Source: Eutreptiella sp. 'Long Island Sound 2002'
Taxonomy: Eukaryota; Euglenozoa; Euglenophyceae; Eutreptiales; Eutreptiaceae
DNA: 64,000 nt
Direction: 5' to 3'
Assembly (NCBI GenBank): GCA_964036045.1
Contig: OZ038385.1
Span: 20,116,720-20,180,719, forward strand
Shown here: one piece after another, positions 18,222-28,985 of the stretch
Numbering within the stretch: position 1 is the first letter of the stretch
Layout of the letters: the number at the start of each line of letters is the position of its first letter
Made by a program: the position numbers and the translations under genes
Notes under the pieces: model-generated
Told to the model about the DNA's origin: nothing
The model's input: only the letters and a program-made list of their open reading frames with translations
Databases searched by the model: none

Positions 18222-19273
18222 GTTGGCAGCGGGATCAAACACGAAGAAGAAGCCCTAAAGGGCGTTGCAGCCCTGTTTTTCGTGATATGTCGTCTCGCAT
18301 TGCCAGGCCTCGCATTCCAGATTAAGCAATTCGCCATTTCAGCTCTGTTTTCAGAAGCGTAATCTGGAGATGACGATTATCCTGACCCTAAGGCAGCAGT
18401 CAGTATTGCAAGGCCTCGCATTCCGAAAGCCTCGCGTGTCGACACACACAATGTATTGATACTCTGTATTCTCTTTTTGCTTCTTTTTGAATGATCTGAA
18501 GCTGTGTGTAATTGCAAGGAATTACATTGTTTCATGTCTCGTATTGCGAGGCCTCGCAATACGAATAGGAAAATGGTACCCTTTTACAGCATTTTGGAAA
18601 CCACCGGCGTAAAAGTTGCATTTTTAAGGTGGGAGAAAAAAGCATGGAGAGGACAACAACAAAAAGCAAGGTTTTCTAGTTCAAGAACCCCAAAACAATG
18701 GTGCATTTTACAGAAAACTGGGTAAAATAGCAAAAATTGTGAGAGCTTTGCTGGAGGAAAATCATGCATTTTCGTGGGTAGTTGGGCCAAAAAACTGAGT
18801 AGTCAAATTTTGTGGTTAAAAAAAGTAGGTAAATTGGGCAAATTACCTGTACCAAAATTGCGGACACCCCGGTACAAAAGCGTACCTGCTTCGGCCGCCT
18901 AAGGGACAGTGTCAAGTGATAAGCCGTTTGTGCCTTCCCTCAATTGGAGAGGTTCATTCCAAGGGTGGCTCTTCCAAAATGGACCCGAAGGTGTAAGCTA
19001 TTATATGGATACTTTGTCAACGCTGCGCTTTGTGTTCGTGTTGAATTCCTCGTCGCGTCGGATAGTCCCATTGAACGATCTAGAACAGAGCGAAAAAGGG
19101 GAGGACAAAGTCATCGCTCACGACGTCCACAATGAACAGTTGTGCGCTCATCGCCTCATTCGTTGGTCCTGTAGTGTCCATGTTGCCTTTTGGTTCAGGG
19201 CAGTGGTGCGCCCCTTTGCCTCACCCTGGATAAGGGGGTGCAGAGTGGTTGATGGATCCTCCGTTCAAGTTTC
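18222..19273 (+). repeat. 1,052 bp direct repeat, copy 2
   Basis: Second copy of 14015-15066, including the frame LAAGSNTKKKP with stop at 18256-18258 and the palindrome at 18540-18563. Its open frame corresponding to 14702 ends at 19349. Confidence 0.9.
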
Positions 19274-21008
19274 AATGTGTTCAAGTTCTGCTGGGTTGGT
19301 CTTCATGGTCTTCACTCACAGTGGAATGAATATGAGAAAAAACGTTTAAGGTTCTCAGAGTGTGTAGCCTGTATTTGTGCGCACTTGCACCAGTGGACAG
19401 CCACGGGCGTGGCAGTTTTCCACTGCACAACCTGATTTCAGACTCTGCTCATTCTCGCTTCGTGTCAGATCCGCTACCTCAGTCATTGGTGGGTTCAACA
19501 CGGTGCTGAACAGCCTTGAGTGAAGAGCGCCTGCCCTGAGCCTTGTGCTTGGGCTGTAAGGCGTTTGCCGCGTTCAGCTTGTCTTTGGGTATTTTCTCAG
19601 TGTTTCAGGTTTTTGTGGCTGAATCTTGCTCAAATGAGCTTGATCGGAAAAACGGGTTTGACACCAAGCGCCTGTGGCGCTCAAAAAGCACTATTTTTGT
19701 GCTCAGTGGCTAGCACTGACGTGCAGCCTTGCTTGAGTTTTTTGTATCTCAGGCTTCAGGCCCAGTTTTACGCTGGCCTGATTTTGAGCATTTTGCTCAT
19801 GAGAGGTCAACCCAGTTTAGGCTTGTTTTGCTGACAAGAGGAATAATTTTTTAGACTTCTGAGTTTTTTCAGAGTCACAGTGTGGCTCTTCTGTGTTCTA
19901 ACTCTTTGCTGTTGTTTGGGAGTTGGGGTACATCCGTGCATCTGCCGGTGTTCGAATCCGACATTAAATCAATGGGTAAACTTATTATATTCTTTTTCCC
20001 CGCCCCACCCACTGTCCCAGTTTGGGACTCATATACTCTGCCACTGCAGAATTTCATTGCAGAGCCACTGCTCCTGCAGTGACTCCAGCCCCCCCCCCCC
20101 CCCCCCCACAGAGGAGATAGTGCCTCAGTGGTGATACACACACTAGGCCAGTGTGTGGGAAAGTTGTGCTTTGTTATTTTTTTACAACGGAATTTTCGGG
20201 AGCAGTTTTTTTTTGCCTGAGGGTAGCACCTCACGGTTGGAGGGGGGCGAGGCCCCAGTATGGTATGTGCGGCAAGCCCCTGTACTGTTGGTTTGCATAC
20301 ATCTTTTGAGGACGCTCACAGAATTTTTCATTGTGTGCGTGTGTACACATTTTTGCATATGCTTCTGCATTATACATGCATGCATTCACGTTTGCCCTAA
20401 CTCTTTCAATGCCTAACCTTCCATTATTATTTTTCTGCCCCTGCTTGTGCTTTCAGGACTTTACGTTTCAATTCAAATGGGGTCAAGTCAGGATGTCAGG
20501 AGTTTTGAAAAATTCAGTGATGCCCAACGAAGCCAAGTGTGTGTTTTTGTTTCTGCACCCGCCCCCCTCCGTTTTTTCTTTCTCTGTCATCTGCCTTAGA
20601 GTGATAGAGAGAGTGCTGCTCAAGATGCTCAGCAGTAATTTTATTTATTTATTCACAGCGCCGCAACAGAAGCTTTTTGTATATTAGCATTAAGGGTCTC
20701 TCTACCCTGTGGGGCAGCGGAGTGTTTATTCACTGTCTTTTTTTGTGCCCTGTTGTTGCTGCTTTTGTGCCTCTGTGTCAGTTTTTTTTTCAAAACTTCT
20801 GAGCACGGTTTTTTCTGGTGCAGGAAATCTTTTTTTGGACCGGACAGATGGCATGGGCAAAAACTAGGAGACCATATGTAGAATTGTTTTGGATTTCAGT
20901 TTTTGGAAGACTGCCCCTCTGAGTTGTGGGCCAGGAATTTAGAGCAGAATTGTTGCTTAGGTAGATTTTCTGTTTGAAAATTTTTGGTGGTTTCTCAAAG
21001 TGCTTTCT
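19274..21008. other. Non-coding between repeat copy 2 and element 2
   Basis: No convincing coding region. It contains a poly-C run (about 20090-20107) and T-rich stretches. Confidence 0.5.
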
Positions 21009-21013
21009 CATAG

Positions 21014-21799
21014 AGAAAAGTTTATAGTGGTTTCAGCACTGTGTTTTTGTCTCTCCTGCTGCTTGCTGCTGGTGTAGGGTTTCCTGCTGCTTGTTTTTGG
21101 AGATGAAAACCTTTTGTTTGTTGAAATACAGTCAATCCAGGATAACCCAAGCCAGAGGTGTGCAAGGAGAAGAGAATCAGGATCAAAGCATGAAGGGCTG
21201 CAGTGTAAACAGTGAAAGATGAAAGGATATTCACAGAAACTGCAACTCAGGTCAAATCGGAATGCATATTCACAAAGATAGCTGAAATGTTTTGGAAAAG
21301 AGTTGGAAAGCTGCCCCATGGTCACTCTCTCTCCATAGTGCCATCTCAGGACATGTGCACTCTTTGTTTTGGGTCCCCTATGTGCTGAGGTGGCAGGGCA
21401 TGTGGCGATGAGGTCACTGCCATGTCACATGGGATCTTCCTACTTAGCTAGGCTGACCAGGAATTGAACCCAGGACCTCTCAGAAAGAGGTGCCCAGCCC
21501 CCTAGGGTGCATACCACTAGGACAGCTAAGTATTCATGGAAAAACATAGATAAATTCATAGGCTCTGCCTTGGATATGTCAGTTCTCAGTTAACTCAGGA
21601 AAAGATGATTTGCCTCACATTGAAAGGGGATTAAGGGGTCCACTCCATATCCTGATTGGGTGTTTGGTTCCATAGGTCAACATGTGTTATCACCAGTTTT
21701 GGCGGGACCAATACTAAGATAGAAATGCCTGGATGCTCAGTGCATCTCTAATACAACTAGAGTATGCCTCAGAGCATTGGAAAAGCACTTTTTCTTACT
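21014..21799 (-). repeat. Element 2 3' LTR
   Basis: 786 bp, matching 31589-32374 at a constant offset of 10,575. Contains a tRNA-like module at 21442-21531. Confidence 0.92.
21442..21531 (-). other. tRNA-like module inside element 2 LTR (copy 1)
   Basis: On the minus strand an 8 bp closing stem (ACTTAGCT/AGCTAAGT) encloses an A-box-like TCCTAGTGGTATG and an anticodon-like arm ACCTC-TTTCTGA-GAGGT, with U33 and anticodon UCU. A B-box GGTTCAATTCC follows. Extra bases lie before the anticodon arm and after the T-arm, so it is probably a tRNA-derived (SINE-like) piece rather than a working tRNA. Confidence 0.55.
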
Positions 21800-21807
21800 C
21801 CCCCCTT
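21800..21807 (-). promoter_or_regulatory. Element 2 polypurine tract
   Basis: AAGGGGGG on the minus strand lies immediately 5' of the 3' LTR (which starts AGTAAG on that strand). Confidence 0.8.
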
Positions 21808-24065
21808 GTGCTGTGGTGGCCACCACTGTCGCATTTTAGGAAAAAGGGATTTTTTCTTGGCCTTTCCTTGGTTTCCACATCTACTTTAAAATACCTATAG
21901 TGTCCCTCACACAGAAAAATGGGCGCTCACCATGGCTGGCGCTCTTTTGCTGCTCTGTTTGTAACATTTCCTCCAGAAGACTCAGCGCGCATGGCGCTGC
22001 CGGGGCTCCTGTGGCTTGGTTGGGTTAGTATGGGAGCATGCCAAAACATGTGCATGTGCATCCCTCCCTCCAAGACGCAGCGCGACACAAACCCAACGCA
22101 AGACATAATATACACACTCGCATGGGTTCTCGTAAACCTGCTGGCGACCTGTGACCTGTCTTAGGGCGAAGGGAGTCGTAAAAAAATTGAATTGCCCCTT
22201 GGTGGGGTCTTGGGTTCTGCTCAGTCTCTCCAGGCTGCTGCGTTTCGGCCCGAACACGGCCTACTCAGCGAGGCTGCGCGTGGGTATCTGCAGAGGCAGG
22301 AATGGGAGAATTATGGACGAATCCACGCAAAAACGAAGCGACGACACCAAAATCCGTCAAATGACGGCCTAGAATTTTTCTAAGACGACACACCTGAGCA
22401 GAACCCAATTGTGCATCAGAAGCACATTTTTATAAAAATTATAGTCATCTCTAGATTTTTTAAATCAAGAAATTCCTACGCATAAAAAGGCGGCGCGCAG
22501 GAGCGGCTCCTAGCGAAGCGCCGGAAAATGCAGAAATAATGGAATTATAAACGTATGTCTCACGTAGTCTTGAAAATGACGAGACACACATTAACAAATA
22601 AACATACAGATTCCACCTACACTAATAGAAGTATCAAAAATTCAAGAATTCGAAAATCAACGAAAAGACTTCAATGAATCAGGTATAAACTACAGGTATG
22701 CTCGTCTCGTATGCCGCATACACATTGCTCGTCTCGTGTCTCCGTGAACGAGTCTTGTAGCAGCGCTAACAACGATAGGACACGATAGAGGAATTGATTA
22801 GAAAGATTGCAGATGATTAGAGGTCACATCAGGGTGATTAGACATACACACAAGTGCATAGTGACGTTTCTCGCTTGCGCCCCTCACGTGCCCACTTGCT
22901 CTCTCTCTCTCCAGCGGTAGGTAAGGTGAGTAAGCCCAGGCGGGGCCACCCCCTGGTGGAGTTCGTGATTGAGGTTGAGATGGGCAGGTTTGCCCACGCT
23001 ACACGTGCATGCTCGCGCATTCACACACGCATTAAAGGGTAGGCCACGCGAAGTGCGCACGGTAAACCTTGTTTAGGCTACCCAGGGGCTCCTCGGTACG
23101 TTCTTTAAGAGAACCTGAGGAGTCCCTTAACGCTTGCTTGCTTGACAGGGGTAGCTGATTCTTCAGCGTGTTTGCGGACAGTATATTATAGGTCACTCTG
23201 AGAAGCGTATAATACGCGGAGAGTGGCTTGGTTCCTCCGCCGCAAACGCCCCTTCATTTGCCTTTATTTTACAGGTGGGCAGGTAGGGTGATTGGTGCAG
23301 CAGCATACCATTTTTTTCATGCCCTGCTAAACAAGGGCGCAGATCACACAAACAAATAACACCCCTCTGCCTGCGGCAGAGCAGGGAGTCCGACTTCTTC
23401 GACATCTGCGCCGTGCACGCAAGAGCACCTCTTCCCTCCAAGCCCTAGCAGGGGAAACGCGTTGTGGCGTCCCCTGTTAGGCCACAGTTGCTTAGCAGCG
23501 CTGTGTTCTCTTGTCTTCTTCACAGGAGGGTCGCTAGGACCCACGACATGTTCATCAACAACACCCAGTAGAGTGTGCGTGTAGGAGTGGTAGTCCTGAC
23601 TGGGGGCTTGAGCCAGTTGCACCAGTGCTCGCCCACCAGGATGGTGCCACTGTAGGGTGTGTAGGACCTGTAGTGCGTGTGTCACTGTCCCACCCGTTTC
23701 CTGCAATTTTAGCAGGGTTGGTGGGCTGTGGCAGTGGTTAGGTCAGTGTTTTGGCCATTTAGCAAAACGGCGTTTTCATGCCTTCATAGCTTTTGGCCAC
23801 CCCTCCCTGTAGTAGACAGATAGGTAGGGAAAACAATACCTGGATTAGTACGCTGGGTGTTCCCCAAAGGTGTTGCGCCAGCACAGAAATTGGGCGCTTA
23901 GGGGAGGGGAGACCCGGGGCGTACCCCGTGGCATCAATAAGCCAACCCTCCAGGTTTAGCAAGCGTGCACACTTGGGTATAATTAGGACACCACTTCTGC
24001 GGCTTGCTCTCAGGACCTTAGGAATAGCACACTCACACATACGCTTTGGCAGGTAAGGGTAAGGT
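21808..24065 (-). other. Element 2 3' non-coding region
   Basis: About 2.26 kb between the pol stop and the polypurine tract, with no convincing ORF or domain. Confidence 0.6.
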
Positions 24066-26593
24066 TCAGTCCCTAGCTTTAGTCTTGGAGGCAAGCGTCT
24101 CAGCCAGCCTCAGCAACTCACCAAGGTTGTTCTGGGACAAGTAGTCAACCAGAACTGAGTTCAGGCGTCCCTCAGGTAGAACAAATGCAGAGAAGGGCTC
24201 CCAGGTGGCCTCTTCGACTCCAAACCCTTCCCAGAGGGTGAGGAAGCGCCAACCCTGGCGATAGCGGTGGCGTAGGACAGACTTCACCAGGTAGAAGCCC
24301 TCCTTAGCCATCTCCTCGGCGTTCATGTCGGGGAGTTCACCTTCAACTTCCATAGGGCTGGCAGCCCCTTGTAGGTCCAGAGCGGCGATTTCCTCGTCGT
24401 TCAGCTCCCACTCCTCCCGACAGAGGTCTTCAGGATCATAGTAGCGCTTCAAGTGTTGAGCAGCGCACACCAGGGTCCCCCCTAGACGGGGAGAACACCG
24501 CACGGTGATACGGTGTCCATCCACTGATAGAATCTTGTACGGCCCGAAGTATGGGTCATCGCTGGTAGAGCGTGGCCAGGCGGGTAGTCGACTGTGGTGC
24601 ACCAGCACCCAGTCCCCCTCTTGGTAGGTGGCCGGTACTCGGTGCTTGTTCTTCTTGTTCCACTGACGCTCCCTCACTCTCTGGAGCATAGCCTTGGCCT
24701 TGTCCACCTTCGCTTGTTGCTCTTGGACCCATTCACCCACAGAAGAATGAGTGTCCTCTGGATAGGGGGCATGTAGGAACCATGCTGGGCGCCCTAGGAA
24801 TAGCTCATCGGGCGAGTAGCCAGTAGCTGAACTCTCTTGGGAGTTCATCATCAAGGATATGACGGGGAGTAGTCTCACCCAGTCTCTGGTGCGTTCAGTT
24901 TTGCACCATATCCGTACATTCTCCTTCAGGACACGGATCTGTCGCTCACATAGGGGGTTGCTCGTGTGCGAGTAGGGAATCCCCGTAGACACCTGGACAT
25001 TGAGGGATCTCAGGACCCTCTTGTACCAACCGGTATCTGAGCGTGTTCGTACGTCCTCATCGGAGCTGATCTCCTTGGGCGCCCCATAGACACAAAACCA
25101 CTCCTCCAGTAGTATCTTGATAGTCTCCTCCCCGGTAATGTGCTTGGTACATGGGAACACCCTGGTAAACCTGGTCAACCCACAGGTTACCACGAGGGCG
25201 AAGTCATAGCCCCCGAACTTCGGCATCTCCGTGTAGTCCACATATAGAACACTGTTAGCACAGTGAGGGATGGGCAGGGTCGAGTAGAGACCTCTGTCCC
25301 TGATATCCCCTGGTTTACAGGACCTGCACGGGCACTTGTCCACGATAGGCTGGAGGGTTTTCCGCAGTTGGTCGTCAGTCCACGTAGTGTGGAACCACTG
25401 CTTGAACAGCCTCAGGGTACGGTCAGCACCCACATGACCGCTGGACTCATGGGTCCACTTCAGCAGCGCTGGGACTCTGTCACTAGGCACCACAATACGG
25501 TCCTCGTGCCAGAGGTAGCTCTTGTCCCTCTTCCACTGGTCTTGGTTGACCAGGAGGGGTTCAAGGCGTTTCTCCAGGCGCTTGTAGATATCCCCAAACT
25601 CCTTCAGGTACTCCGATTGTTGGAGTCCATCCAGGGGGCGTATCATCGTCATTTTGAGGTCCAAGTCGACGTCCATACGGCTGAACGCCTCCTTAGCCAG
25701 CGCTTCAGACTGGGCACCAATCAGGGCGTCGAAGTTGTTGCGGCTGATGTAGTCGGCACACTCGTTCTTCACTCCCTGGATATGGTGTACCGTCAGCCGT
25801 AGTTGACTGAGGTAGGTCCACCAGCGCCGTAGCTTGGCCTTCTCAGGTGGGGGACCCTTCTGGAAACTGCGGACCGGTTCTTGGTCGCACAGCCAGACCA
25901 CAGGGTTACTCCCCAACAGTCGTGCTTGTGAGGATAGCACCAGCATACCCGCGAGCAATTCCTGCTCATAGGTGGAGTAGTTCCCTCGGGCCTGGTTCCA
26001 CTTCCAGTTCCAGTGGCCCAGAGGTACTAGGACCCACTTGTCGTCAGGGTAGCTGTGCTTGAGGGTTCCATCTCGGTTGAGACCTTCCGTCCCCCATTGG
26101 GAAATGGCCGAGTCGAACTCCTCCTTCTCTAGTGCTTGCCATTGGAACAACGTTCCACCACCGCCCACATTGCTGGCGTCGGTCGCCAGGATAATCTCCC
26201 CCTGTGCCCTAGGCACGCCCAAGCACTTAGCGTTGGCTACCTTGTCTTTGAGCTCGTCAAACGCTTGTTGCTCTTGTGGGCCCCAGCGCCAAGTAGTACT
26301 CTTCTTGATCAAGTTCGTCAGGACGGCGCTGGTGTAGGTGAAGTTCTTGATGTGGCGGCGATAGAAGTTGCACGCCCCAATGAAACTGCGTACATCATGA
26401 AGTCCTTTCTTGGGGTCTTCGTGTCGTACCTTGGCATCCATCAGGGGTTTGGCCTTAGAGGCCGCTGGGGTCCACCACCCATAGCCAACGTCAAACCCCA
26501 GGTACTGCATGGTCTCCTGCATGAACTCACACTTCTCCAGCTTGAGTCGTGTGTGGTTCTCCTGGCAAACCGCAAAGAAGGATTAGGTGATCC
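24066..26593 (-). CDS. pol: Element 2 pol: end of RT, RNase H, integrase, chromodomain
   Basis: Open frame on the minus strand. It begins with the end of the RT palm/thumb (VCQENHTRLKLEKCEF, YLGFDVGYG, VRSFIGACNFYRRHI). RNase H follows (IILATDASNVGGGGTLFQ, YSTYEQELLAGML, WLCDQEPVRSF). Integrase shows HESSGH and CPCRSC zinc ligands, then LYVDYTEMP, SSDEDVRT and NPLCERQIR as the D,D,E core. The C-terminal part has the integrase DWVLVHHSRLPAWPR and YFGPYKI motifs. A chromodomain follows (FYLVKSVLRHRYRQGWRFL, then LWEGFGVEEATWEPF). The stop is at 24066-24068. RNA and DNA cleavage by RH, and cDNA insertion by IN, are family knowledge. The frame differs from the upstream RT, indicating an indel near 26590. 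Confidence 0.93.
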
Positions 26594-27351
26594 TCCTGGG
26601 TATTGGTCCCGAGGCATACATCGTCGATGTGAGCCTCCATCTGGGCACCACGGGATATGAGCTCCTGCACCTTAGGGCTCCTTCGTAGGATGGACAAGAT
26701 CTTGTTCATCAGCTCTTGAAATAGAGCGGGTGCGTTAGCCACGCCAAACGGCATGACCTTCCACTTGAACACCCTCCCCTGAGGGGTGATGAAGGCCAGT
26801 AGTTCCTGTGCGTTGGGCGTCAGGTCCACTTGCCAGAATCCGCTCCTCTTGTCCATCTCTGTCTTGTAGCGGCAGGAGGCTATCTTCTCCAGGGTAGACT
26901 CCATATTGGGAATGGACCCTGAGTGGTTCAGCGTCTTCTTGTTCAGCTCTCCGTAGTCCACTACCAGCCGTTTGGTTGTAGACCCAGGTTTAGCCACCAG
27001 GAAACAGGGGCTGCAGTGTAGGGGGTAGTCCCCGTCCTTGTACTCCAGGACTAGGCCAGCGTCGATACATTCTTGTATCTGTCGCTCAATCTCGTCGGCC
27101 TGCTCTTTAGGAGCTGGATAGGGTCTCCTCCGGATCTTGTGACCCACGAACTCGGGTTTCAGCTTGAGGTCCATCTGTACCAGCTTGTCACATGAGGCTG
27201 GAGGGGGTAGTTCTCCGAACACCTCCAGATAGGTCCTTATAAGCTTCTGTACCCGCGGGTCCAATACCTTGATCTTGTCCTCCATGTCCTCGTCAGAGTG
27301 TAAGTTGCTTGCCCCCTGAGTAATAGACGTCGGGAGGTGGTCCTCCACCGA
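26594..27351 (-). CDS. pol: Element 2 pol: reverse transcriptase core
   Basis: The frame contains RT blocks: KIRRRPYPAPKEQADEI, FLVAKPGSTTKRLVVDYGEL, YKTEMDKRSGFWQVDL, FKWKVMPFGVANAPALFQEL, and the catalytic block AHIDDVCLGT near 26610-26640, where His replaces the usual Tyr of YxDD. After EDHLIL the frame departs, and the expected continuation (FFAVCQENH) is in another register with about three residues missing, so a small deletion is likely. The segment begins after an in-frame TAG at 27352-27354. Confidence 0.9.
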
Positions 27352-27609
27352 CTATTCGCCCGTGGTAGTGTCCTTCAGCCCTTGGTAGGCATATAGAAGG
27401 TCTTGTTCAACCATCTCCGGTGGACGATGGCAACATAGGCACGCTCGAGGGGGTTCACATACACATTCCTCGGAGAGGTCGTCCTCCTCTGGGGTCCTCA
27501 CATGGGCGCCCCACACGCTCTTCATGAGCTTAAGATCTACCTCCCTTTGCCAGGTGGTGATCTTCTGTTCGAGGTCCTCCTTCAGTTGGGATAGGTCTCC
27601 CATACGTCC
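27352..27609 (-). pseudogene. Element 2 pol: linker segment between DAM-like domain and RT
   Basis: Frame GDLSQLKEDLEQKITTWQRE, then a Cys-rich stretch (EECVCEPPRACLCCHRPPEM) and LLYAYQGLKD, ends at TAG 27352-27354. It is in register with the RT frame but not with the protease frame. A third register between them (AMLREAYPQLMATEART, about 27600-27655) also looks coding, so two small indels probably separate the parts. Confidence 0.65.
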
Positions 27610-27614
27610 TTGCT

Positions 27615-28985
27615 TCAGTGGCCATGAGCTGCGGGTAGGCTTCGCGTAGCATAGCTTTTTGCCACCAACTTCCTCTTGGAATCCACATACTCCCTGAGCC
27701 TGGATCGAGGGTCCAGCTCCTCGTCCACGGGGTCTTCCACCCTCATGGAGAGTAGGGGTTTTAGTGGGGCGACGTACTCGGCGTTCTCCTTTTCCTCGGC
27801 ACAGGTCTGCACGAAGAAGGCGTCGTGCTCAGTTTCGTCTTCTGAGTGGATAGAGCTAGGTAGCTCAGATAGTCCACACTCAGAGACTCCATCAGGAACA
27901 GGTACATGACAGGGAGAGTTGGGGGCGTTGGTGTCAGTCACGACGTACTCATCTCCTCCGGGTGTAGTCTCAACAGCATCTTGAGGTCGTAGGCGATCCT
28001 TCAAGTCACCCAAGGCGAGTCCGTCGCTTTCTCGTTGTATAGCCTGGACCAGAGTCGGGTCCAGATCCTCCCAGGGGATGGAGGTAAGACCTCCGTCCTC
28101 CACGCTCAGCATACTCCCCCATCCGGGTTTCCCAATAGGCGTCTTACGACCCAGAGGCACGTAGATGGCCTCATCAGGCAACCGAACAGAGCTGATAGTC
28201 AGCTTGTCCAGGAGGTTTCGCCAGTATTCGTTGCCCCCATGGGCTCCCCAATCGGGGGAACACAGGACCATACGGGAACGTTCCAAGGCCACCTTGGTCA
28301 GCACCTTCCCCGGTTCACTGAACCTGGGGTTCCCGTAGGCCATCCCGAAAGAGGGCCAGTAAAATCTGTAGCTGCAGTTCTTCCCCTTGCTGCAGTAAAG
28401 GTCCAGTACATGCTGCTTGTCGCTGGCGAACAACTCAACACTCAGGTCTTCTCGAGAGGAACCCAACTCCTTCAGACCTTGGTCTAGGACTTCCCCCAAT
28501 AGTTGATAGTCCTCAGTTTTGGAGGCCGCCATCATATTCGAGGGCTCCTCCTTCGATAGTCTCAGGTAACTCGAGGTATGTTCCGACTGCTCCAGTGGCA
28601 CAGACTCTCTGCCACTGCCGTGGTCCACGTAGAGGAGGTAGGGCGCTTGCAGCGTCAGGGATTGTATCTGGGAGTGCTGTACGAAGAAGTCAGTCCCCAG
28701 TACAAAGTCGAAGGCCTCAGTGTCCATCACATAGAACCGATGGGCGATAGTCCGGGAGCCCATAGGTACCTCCACTTCGCAGTCCCCGCAGCTGTGCACC
28801 ACATGTCCATCCCCCATGCGTATAGCAGCGGTGGTCATGGTGTTCTTCAGGCTCCCACAAGGTAAAATTTTCTTGGCCACTATAGATATGGTGGCGCCAG
28901 TGTCCAATATCCCCAGGTATTCGCGTCCCCCTAGTCGGATACGTACCCAAAACACCAGGTCTTGGGTGCCACCAGAGCGTCCCCG
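27615..28985 (-). CDS. pol: Element 2 pol: protease and DAM-like domain
   Basis: Open in the gag frame directly after gag's TGA (28986-28988), with no ATG before the protease. The protease has canonical LGILDTGATISIV and FDFVLGTDFF. A DAM/methyltransferase-like domain follows (about 27990-28460): LSVELFASDKQHVLDLYCS, YRFYWPSFGMAYGNPRFSE, KVLTKVALERSRMVLCSPDW and EYWRNLLDKL. The catalytic NPP[FY] is altered to NPRF, suggesting loss of methyltransfer while the fold is kept. The acidic tail ends at TGA 27615-27617. Confidence 0.85.
   Translation of the reverse strand, partial: RGRSGGTQDLVFWVRIRLGGREYLGILDTGATISIVAKKILPCGSLKNTMTTAAIRMGDGHVVHSCGDCEVEVPMGSRTIAHRFYVMDTEAFDFVLGTDFFVQHSQIQSLTLQAPYLLYVDHGSGRESVPLEQSEHTSSYLRLSKEEPSNMMAASKTEDYQLLGEVLDQGLKELGSSREDLSVELFASDKQHVLDLYCSKGKNCSYRFYWPSFGMAYGNPRFSEPGKVLTKVALERSRMVLCSPDWGAHGGNEYWRNLLDKLTISSVRLPDEAIYVPLGRKTPIGKPGWGSMLSVEDGGLTSIPWEDLDPTLVQAIQRESDGLALGDLKDRLRPQDAVETTPGGDEYVVTDTNAPNSPCHVPVPDGVSECGLSELPSSIHSEDETEHDAFFVQTCAEEKENAEYVAPLKPLLSMRVEDPVDEELDPRSRLREYVDSKRKLVAKSYATRSLPAAHGH

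Noticed and set aside
14015-19273. The 1,052 bp repeats as LTRs of a third element
   Set aside because: The ends are not TG...CA (or another consistent pair), with no target duplication, PBS or polypurine tract. The left end overlaps codons of a host-like frame.
23344-23706. 120-codon minus-strand ORF in element 2's 3' region
   Set aside because: No domain, His/Pro-rich composition and no conservation evidence.
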